Source: Phycisphaerae bacterium | GTDB lineage: Bacteria > Planctomycetota > Phycisphaerae > Sedimentisphaerales > Anaerobacaceae | Length of the DNA stretch: 64,000 bases | NCBI GenBank assembly: GCA_028714855.1 | Contig: JAQTLP010000001.1 | Span: 188,572 to 252,571, forward strand | Direction: 5' to 3' | Shown here: in pieces, positions 59,294 to 64,000 of the stretch | Layout: each line of letters begins with the position of its first letter | How positions within the stretch are numbered: the stretch's first letter is position 1 | Program-made: the position numbers and the translations under genes | The notes under the pieces: model-generated | Seen by the model: the letters and a program-made list of their open reading frames with translations, nothing else | Databases searched by the model: none | Told to the model about the DNA's origin: nothing

Positions 59294-61240
59294 CTAATTT
59301 TCAACCTTTATAATGAAACCGCCGTTACCTTTGAGTTTAATTTTGAGTGGTTTGCCGGTGGTAAGCGTAATTTTCTTCATATCGAATGAACGATTTCTGG
59401 AGCCATCGGTTATTAATACTCCTGTTTTGAAATTTTTAATAAAGGTGAGGTCGAGGTCGATACTTTTTTCTGTATCTTCGCCGTTTATACCGGCAATGAA
59501 CCAGCTATTGTTGAATTTCCGTGCGATAACAACGAGCTTTCCTGGGTAGCCATCTATGAAGCGGGTATCATCCCAACGCGAGGGGACTTCTTTTATAAAA
59601 TCTTTAACGTAATCCGGAACGGCGGCCATACCTTCGGGCGTTTGGGCGAAGTGCTGTATGCCGGAAGTAAAAATCACCGACAGGGCCAGTTCGAAGCCGT
59701 TGGTTGTCACTCGCTTTATGTTTGGCACTTCGGTGAAGCAGACCGGTGTGAAATCCATCGGGTCAAAAACATTCCGCGTGAAGGGCAGGACGCAGCAATG
59801 ATTGGGCTGGAGGTCGGCATTATTCTGGTCAAAGGTTACATACTCGAAGCCCTTTACCGCCTCGAAGGTTAACAAATTCGGATAAGTCCTCTGCCAGCCC
59901 CTCGGCAGGGTTGCTCCGTGACAATTTACGGACAGGTCGAAGTCAGCCGCATCTTCAAAAATATCCTGATAATATGTCATCACTGATTGGCCGTCTCCGC
60001 CGAAGAAATCTACTTTGATTCCCTTTATGCCCATTTCTTTCAGCTTGCTGAATTCCTTAACGCGGGTCTCGTGGGTCAGCAGCTTATCTTTAGGATGATA
60101 TGTAACGGTATTCCAGTTTCCCGCTGAGTTGTACCACAAAACAAGGCCTACCTTTTTGCCTTTGGCGTATTTAGTAAGGGCTTTTATTTTTTCGTAGCCG
60201 ATTTGCGTATCCCAGTTTGCGTCAATCAGACAGTATTCCCACCCCATATCAGCGGCAAAATCAACGAATCTTTTCTGCACATCATAAACTACCGAATCAT
60301 CCTTGAGCATAATCCAGCTCCACGAAGCCCTGCCCGGCTTTACGAATGAAATATCTTTCATTTTAGTAGGATTGGCCAAGTCGGTTCCCAATGTCGATTC
60401 TGCAATTGTTTTCAAGCTGTCGCCGATAACAATAATCCGCCATGGGGTGTACCAGGGCAGTTTCGATTCCGGGTTTACCGGCCCGCCGGGAAAAACTTCC
60501 GCAGACTGAGGGAAGCCAATGACAAATTCGTTGCCTGCCGAATCTTGTTTTAACCTGCAGCCGCAGTAGTTTCTGTCTGGCGCAGTTTCACTAATCAGCA
60601 TCCAGTATTTGTCGCAGTTAAAAAGCGCCGGGAAGACCCAGCCCGCATCGTTGCGAGGTAATTTGTCTGCTTCAATGCCCTGCTTGTAATATTCTTCATA
60701 CGAAGGTTGGGTCTGGCACCAGCCTGATTTTGCCTCCGCAATCGGCTGAATCCACGCCTTTGTGCCGGGGAGGAAATTAAACGATGTGGTTTCTTCTTTG
60801 ATTTTTTTGACTGCTTCTGATTTTTCCGGGAAATGGTATCTGAAAGCGACGCTGTCATCGGAGACCTGGAAAATGACATCGATTTTTTCACCGGAAGCGG
60901 TTTTCAAACGAAAGATTCTTTTGTTGGCTGTGTATGAATAATGACGTTTTTTACCTTGCGCCATTTCGTAATCGGCTTTGATGATCTCAACATCCGATAC
61001 CGATTCCAGCGACATGTTTTTGGAAAAGTCCTCGTCCTCTCTGATTAACCCTAATTTGGACTCTCCAATAACGGCTTTGCCGGCAAATTCAATACGGTAA
61101 CAGGCGTTCTTATTATCGGATACCCGAAAATATACGGAGATTCTCTTGTCGGGACTGCTTAACGAGTACTCGTTTTCTTTTGCCGAACAGGGATTCATAC
61201 AGAGTATAGAAAGCAGCAAAGCGAACGTTTTTCCTGCCAT
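59294..61240 (-). CDS. Secreted GH97 alpha-glycosidase, predicted retaining
   Basis: 648 aa. Signal peptide 'MAGKTFALLLSILCMNPCSA', then the three GH97 domains: an N-terminal beta-sandwich, a (beta/alpha)8 barrel (residues ~270-540; 'WSWIMLKDDSVVYDVQKRFVDFAADMGWEYCLID') and a C-terminal beta domain. The nucleophile Asp of retaining members is present (Asp411 in 'GIKVDFFGGD'), and Glu460 ('LLTFEAVKG') is the acid/base. This matches the retaining alpha-galactosidase type rather than the inverting SusB type, where the Asp is missing. Substrate still inferred. AAGGA at 8 nt. Stand-alone gene. Confidence 0.9.
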   Translation of the reverse strand: MAGKTFALLLSILCMNPCSAKENEYSLSSPDKRISVYFRVSDNKNACYRIEFAGKAVIGESKLGLIREDEDFSKNMSLESVSDVEIIKADYEMAQGKKRHYSYTANKRIFRLKTASGEKIDVIFQVSDDSVAFRYHFPEKSEAVKKIKEETTSFNFLPGTKAWIQPIAEAKSGWCQTQPSYEEYYKQGIEADKLPRNDAGWVFPALFNCDKYWMLISETAPDRNYCGCRLKQDSAGNEFVIGFPQSAEVFPGGPVNPESKLPWYTPWRIIVIGDSLKTIAESTLGTDLANPTKMKDISFVKPGRASWSWIMLKDDSVVYDVQKRFVDFAADMGWEYCLIDANWDTQIGYEKIKALTKYAKGKKVGLVLWYNSAGNWNTVTYHPKDKLLTHETRVKEFSKLKEMGIKGIKVDFFGGDGQSVMTYYQDIFEDAADFDLSVNCHGATLPRGWQRTYPNLLTFEAVKGFEYVTFDQNNADLQPNHCCVLPFTRNVFDPMDFTPVCFTEVPNIKRVTTNGFELALSVIFTSGIQHFAQTPEGMAAVPDYVKDFIKEVPSRWDDTRFIDGYPGKLVVIARKFNNSWFIAGINGEDTEKSIDLDLTFIKNFKTGVLITDGSRNRSFDMKKITLTTGKPLKIKLKGNGGFIIKVEN

Positions 61241-61332
61241 AAATAAATTCCTTGCACTTGTATTTACTGCAAAGCATAATAACAGCCGATATTATAAGCA
61301 ATATTAAACACGGATTGTCAGGAGATACAAAA

Positions 61333-62112
61333 ATGGATTTTGAACAGGAGCAGCAAAAAAATCTAATCGACACTACCGATTGTCTCGAAGCTATCAATGT
61401 CTTCAGGGGATGGAAAAACTTTTTGTTCGTAGTTGTAATACTTTGCCTGCTCTTATTACAGGCGTCTTTCTGGCTTGTAAATACCGGCTATGTTCCAACA
61501 GGAGAGATAAGCTGCGATAAGGCCGTTGCCGCCGCCGTTATCACAGAGCCGGTTGTGGAGGATGCGAAAGCGAAGGAAGATGTTAAGAAGGAAGATATTA
61601 AGAAAGCTGCGGAACAAGTGGCTGCGCCGAACGAGCCGGCCAAAACGGCGACAGAGAAGCCGCAATCCAAACTTGCCAATTTTCACTTTAAGATAGAATT
61701 CAAACACCTCACCTGGCTTATCAGTCTTGTCAATTTTGCGCTTATATTTGCGGCGATACTTTACTGTCTTACGATGCTGTTCAGCCTGAAAGTCTCACTG
61801 CTCGGGAGACTCGGCGGAATAAACCACATCAGCCGGGCGTTTTTCCTTTCGCTGGTTTTTATTGTTTTTCTCCTGCCCTGGCAGATACCCTGGCGGGAGT
61901 TTTTTGCCGGCGGGCTTTTTGGAGCAATGTACACCCCGGGCCAGTTACAGAGTTCCTTTGCGGCCCTCAAAGACAGCGGAATCTTCTATAAAACTTTTTA
62001 CTATTTACGATTCAGCGGCTACTGGCTGATTGTGCTGTTGCTGCTTATCTTCTCATATATCCGCAGCTGCCGCTGGGCAAAGACCATTCTTCGCCGGCTT
62101 GAGGTAATATAG
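61333..62112 (+). CDS. Uncharacterised membrane protein with linker
   Basis: 259 aa, four TM segments: one at ~25-48, then an Ala/Lys/Glu-rich low-complexity linker (residues ~68-115), and three more. 'FRGWKNFLFVVVILCLLLLQASFWLV' and 'LPWQIPWREFFAGGLFGAMYTPGQL' are distinctive and look conserved, but I cannot name a family. AGGAG at 9 nt before the ATG at 61333. It is divergent from GH97 and convergent with the peptidase gene. Confidence 0.65.
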   Translation: MDFEQEQQKNLIDTTDCLEAINVFRGWKNFLFVVVILCLLLLQASFWLVNTGYVPTGEISCDKAVAAAVITEPVVEDAKAKEDVKKEDIKKAAEQVAAPNEPAKTATEKPQSKLANFHFKIEFKHLTWLISLVNFALIFAAILYCLTMLFSLKVSLLGRLGGINHISRAFFLSLVFIVFLLPWQIPWREFFAGGLFGAMYTPGQLQSSFAALKDSGIFYKTFYYLRFSGYWLIVLLLLIFSYIRSCRWAKTILRRLEVI

Positions 62113-62130
62113 AGGCGGGGAGCGAGAATA

Positions 62131-63483
62131 TTATTGCTGTTGCCGGTGCGCAGATTTTTGGGGTGAGGCCGTATTGCTGACGCTGTTGGCATCGGCTTTA
62201 GTGTTTTTTTCGGATTTGACACGGTTTGCGTCAGCAGTTGTTGTAGATGCGAGGTATTTTCTCGCGTAATCGGCGCTGGTCTTCATATCTTCCTTTTCCC
62301 AGTTGCATTTCAGAAACTTCTCATACCAGCACTTGGCGTTTTTCGGGTCTTTCAGGTGATAGTAACAGTTTCCAATATGGTAGGCCGTTCGATGTTTGTA
62401 TTCGTAATAATCTGCGTATTCCCATGCTTTGTTGTAATACTCAATCGCTTTTTGGTAGTCCTTCTCGTTATAATATATGTTAGCCATCAGGCCGGCTGCC
62501 TGCGGATACTCAACGCTTTCCGGGTCTTCGAGAATTGGCTTGAGATTCTCCCTGCATTTTTCGTAATCCTTGCTTCGGTAATAACATTCAGCTAATTCCA
62601 GCCGGGCTGCGGGATAATCCGGTTTCAATTCGAGGGCACTTGAAAATGCCTGAATCTTTTGGGCCTGGTCACTAGCTTGCTGGCCGTCCTTCAAATATGC
62701 CCCGGCATAACAATTCGTTTCGATGAACTTTTTAAGCTCTATATTTATCTTTCCATAAGTGGCGCCCACTGTTTCTTCGAGGACCGGAAGCTCATAACCT
62801 TTTTCCTGGACGGCTTTTAAGTATTGCTCGATCTGGCCCGTTTCGTGCAGCCAGTAAAAAAGCGCTCTTGCAAAATGACAGCCCAAATTCCACTCATTAA
62901 ATTGTTCTGTTGAGGATGCGAACAGGCGTTTTATATTGGGCCTGCGTCCCTCCTCCATTTCTTTTCTCAATATTTGTTCCCGCCATGGGTTCGGCCTGCC
63001 GACGTTTAGTTTGCCTTTGACGATTCGATTCTGTTCGCCCAAAAAACAGGCAAGCCCTTCATTAAACCACGTGGGAGAGTTTCGATAATTCAGCCGAATG
63101 AAGTGATGCGCGATTTCGTGAAAAAGCGTGCCCCAGCCGCTAAGCTCTCCGTCGTTCATATACCGATGCGTGTATATCGCCGGCATATCGGGGTCATAGA
63201 AGCCGTAATCGACTTCCGTCTTCTTGCCGTTTTTGTCGAGGAGATGCTGAGTGTCGGACTGTGTTTTGGAGTAGTAGATTGTCAGAGGTTTCTGCCAGCC
63301 CGTTTGAAAATACTGTCCCAGCAGATTCTCGTAATACGCATCGGCGTTTACCTGGACAAATTCCACGAAACAGGGGTCTAAATCGCTGGAGATTATAAAG
63401 TGGTCGCTTTTGTAATCTTCAGCAAAAGTATTTGCAGGAAACAGAAATGCGCAGCATAGATACAAGAATATTTGTTTCTTCAT
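62131..63483 (-). CDS. Secreted HExxH metallopeptidase with TPR domain (DUF1570-like)
   Basis: 450 aa. Signal peptide 'MKKQIFLYLCCAFLFPANTFA'. The peptidase domain has 'LFHEIAHHFI' (HExxH) and a downstream 'WFNEGLACFLGEQ' carrying the third zinc ligand Glu: a gluzincin pattern seen in planctomycete DUF1570-type proteins. The C-terminal half has about four TPR units ('AARLELAECYYRSKDYEKCRENL', 'AGLMANIYYNEKDYQKAIEYYNKA'). The tail is Asn/Ser/Lys-rich. A TTG three codons earlier is the alternative start and has better SD spacing. Probably periplasmic; substrate unknown. Confidence 0.82.
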   Translation of the reverse strand: MKKQIFLYLCCAFLFPANTFAEDYKSDHFIISSDLDPCFVEFVQVNADAYYENLLGQYFQTGWQKPLTIYYSKTQSDTQHLLDKNGKKTEVDYGFYDPDMPAIYTHRYMNDGELSGWGTLFHEIAHHFIRLNYRNSPTWFNEGLACFLGEQNRIVKGKLNVGRPNPWREQILRKEMEEGRRPNIKRLFASSTEQFNEWNLGCHFARALFYWLHETGQIEQYLKAVQEKGYELPVLEETVGATYGKINIELKKFIETNCYAGAYLKDGQQASDQAQKIQAFSSALELKPDYPAARLELAECYYRSKDYEKCRENLKPILEDPESVEYPQAAGLMANIYYNEKDYQKAIEYYNKAWEYADYYEYKHRTAYHIGNCYYHLKDPKNAKCWYEKFLKCNWEKEDMKTSADYARKYLASTTTADANRVKSEKNTKADANSVSNTASPQKSAHRQQQ

Positions 63484-63587
63484 CTTTTGCAAAATTCCCG
63501 TAATGTGTTAATAAAAAGTCCGACTTCATCCCACTTAGGGACTATGCCGTGACACCCTTCGTCCGCCGACAAGCGGCGAACGAAGAC

Positions 63588-63943
63588 TGGAGGCGGGGGG
63601 ATTCGAACCCCCGTCCCGAGATGCTTCAAGACAAGCATCTACATGTTTAGTCGCTTTATTTACTATTTTCGCCTTATTAAGCGCCAAACGACAGGCTCAA
63701 AATTCAGCTATTTCGGGATTAAGTCTCACCGCACCGGCCCGAAAAACCGACTTGGCCAGCCTGCTTTTTTACGCCCTTGCCTAACCCACAGGCAAAGTCA
63801 GACAGGACGAGCCGCTAAATTAAGCAGCCATTTGCAACTGGTAGTTGCCAATTAAAGTTGTTGCCGGAATGATTAGCCAGGCCAACCGGCGTCCTGGACA
63901 TGCGTCTTGGCTCTCCGTCATCCGGTCGAAGCCTTTCGCCCCC
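63588..63943 (-). ncRNA. ssrA: Transfer-messenger RNA
   Basis: One-piece tmRNA, 356 nt, minus strand. The 5' end GGGGGCGAAAGGCTTCGACCG is typical; GGGGGCG pairs with CGCCTCC in the acceptor stem; the T-arm is GGGGG-TTCGAAT-CCCCC, the discriminator is A, and no CCA is encoded. The tag reading frame at 63864-63820 begins with a GCA resume codon and encodes ATTLIGNYQLQMAA followed by TAA. Ending in Ala-Ala fits a protease-recognised degron. A hairpin with CTTCGT/ACGAAG (63558-63586) follows the 3' end. Confidence 0.93.
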
Positions 63944-64000
63944 GTATTAACTTTTCAAAAATTCCGCTTTGTGGTTCGATGGCGCATCCGCAATCGTACG

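Overview
The window looks like a chromosomal segment of a Gram-negative, probably anaerobic bacterium of the Planctomycetota, most likely class Phycisphaerae. No rRNA is present, so this rests on gene content. The evidence is a Minf_1886-family protein, a DUF6677-like membrane protein, a secreted beta-propeller protein ending in a planctomycete-style dockerin, remnants of PEP-CTERM-like tails, an OprB-type outer-membrane porin, and a dispersed repeat that appears to translate as 'MQNKPNF...TQTKPI', a pattern I associate with this group. Coding is dense, mostly housekeeping, with about 50% GC. Several promoters of TTGACA-N17-TATAAT type can be read directly. Many starts are TTG or GTG with good Shine-Dalgarno (SD) sequences, while a few genes look leaderless.

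Layout. 1-7.6 kb: a dead dual-specificity phosphatase, then a minus-strand operon (LeuA/Re-citrate-synthase-like enzyme, HAD phosphatase, thrC, GT-C glycosyltransferase) preceded by tRNA-Leu(UAA), and a TPR protein. 7.7-12.4 kb: ribH-nusB-parA, a free-standing E2 acyltransferase core, polX and tRNA-Val(CAC). 12.4-17 kb: a nickel regulon, with nikR divergent from an OprB porin and an ECF nickel transporter (nikMN, nikQ, nikO). 17-24 kb: repeat copy A, a metX-metW fusion, a small basic DNA-binding-like protein, an SDR, trpS, DUF2007, scpA and trxA. 24-28 kb: rimO, pgsA and two paralogous small secreted proteins. 28-38 kb: dnaE, a membrane protein, tmk-holB-ricT-metG and Minf_1886. 38-49 kb: a glycosyltransferase, an HhH-GPD glycosylase, a CPBP protease, a DUF2617-like protein, coiled-coil proteins, clpC, an RNase HI-PurN fusion and a CdsZ-like zinc-ribbon protein. 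49-53 kb: an accessory zone with an alpha/beta hydrolase, repeat copy B, the dockerin protein, two orphan C-terminal tails and a broken second copy of the Minf_1886 gene. 53-64 kb: STAS protein, rnc, a SurA-like operon, hemL, a GH97 glycosidase, a membrane protein, an HExxH-TPR peptidase and tmRNA.

The most unusual signals are: (1) a two-block dispersed repeat whose end sits directly at the stop codon of two unrelated genes, as a shared 3' element would; (2) degenerate 7-bp-period tandem repeats, four of them directly before start codons; (3) an RNase HI-PurN fusion; (4) an outer-membrane porin placed inside a NikR/ECF nickel-uptake locus; (5) a truncated gene duplicate and two orphan sorting-tail remnants clustered around the dockerin gene.
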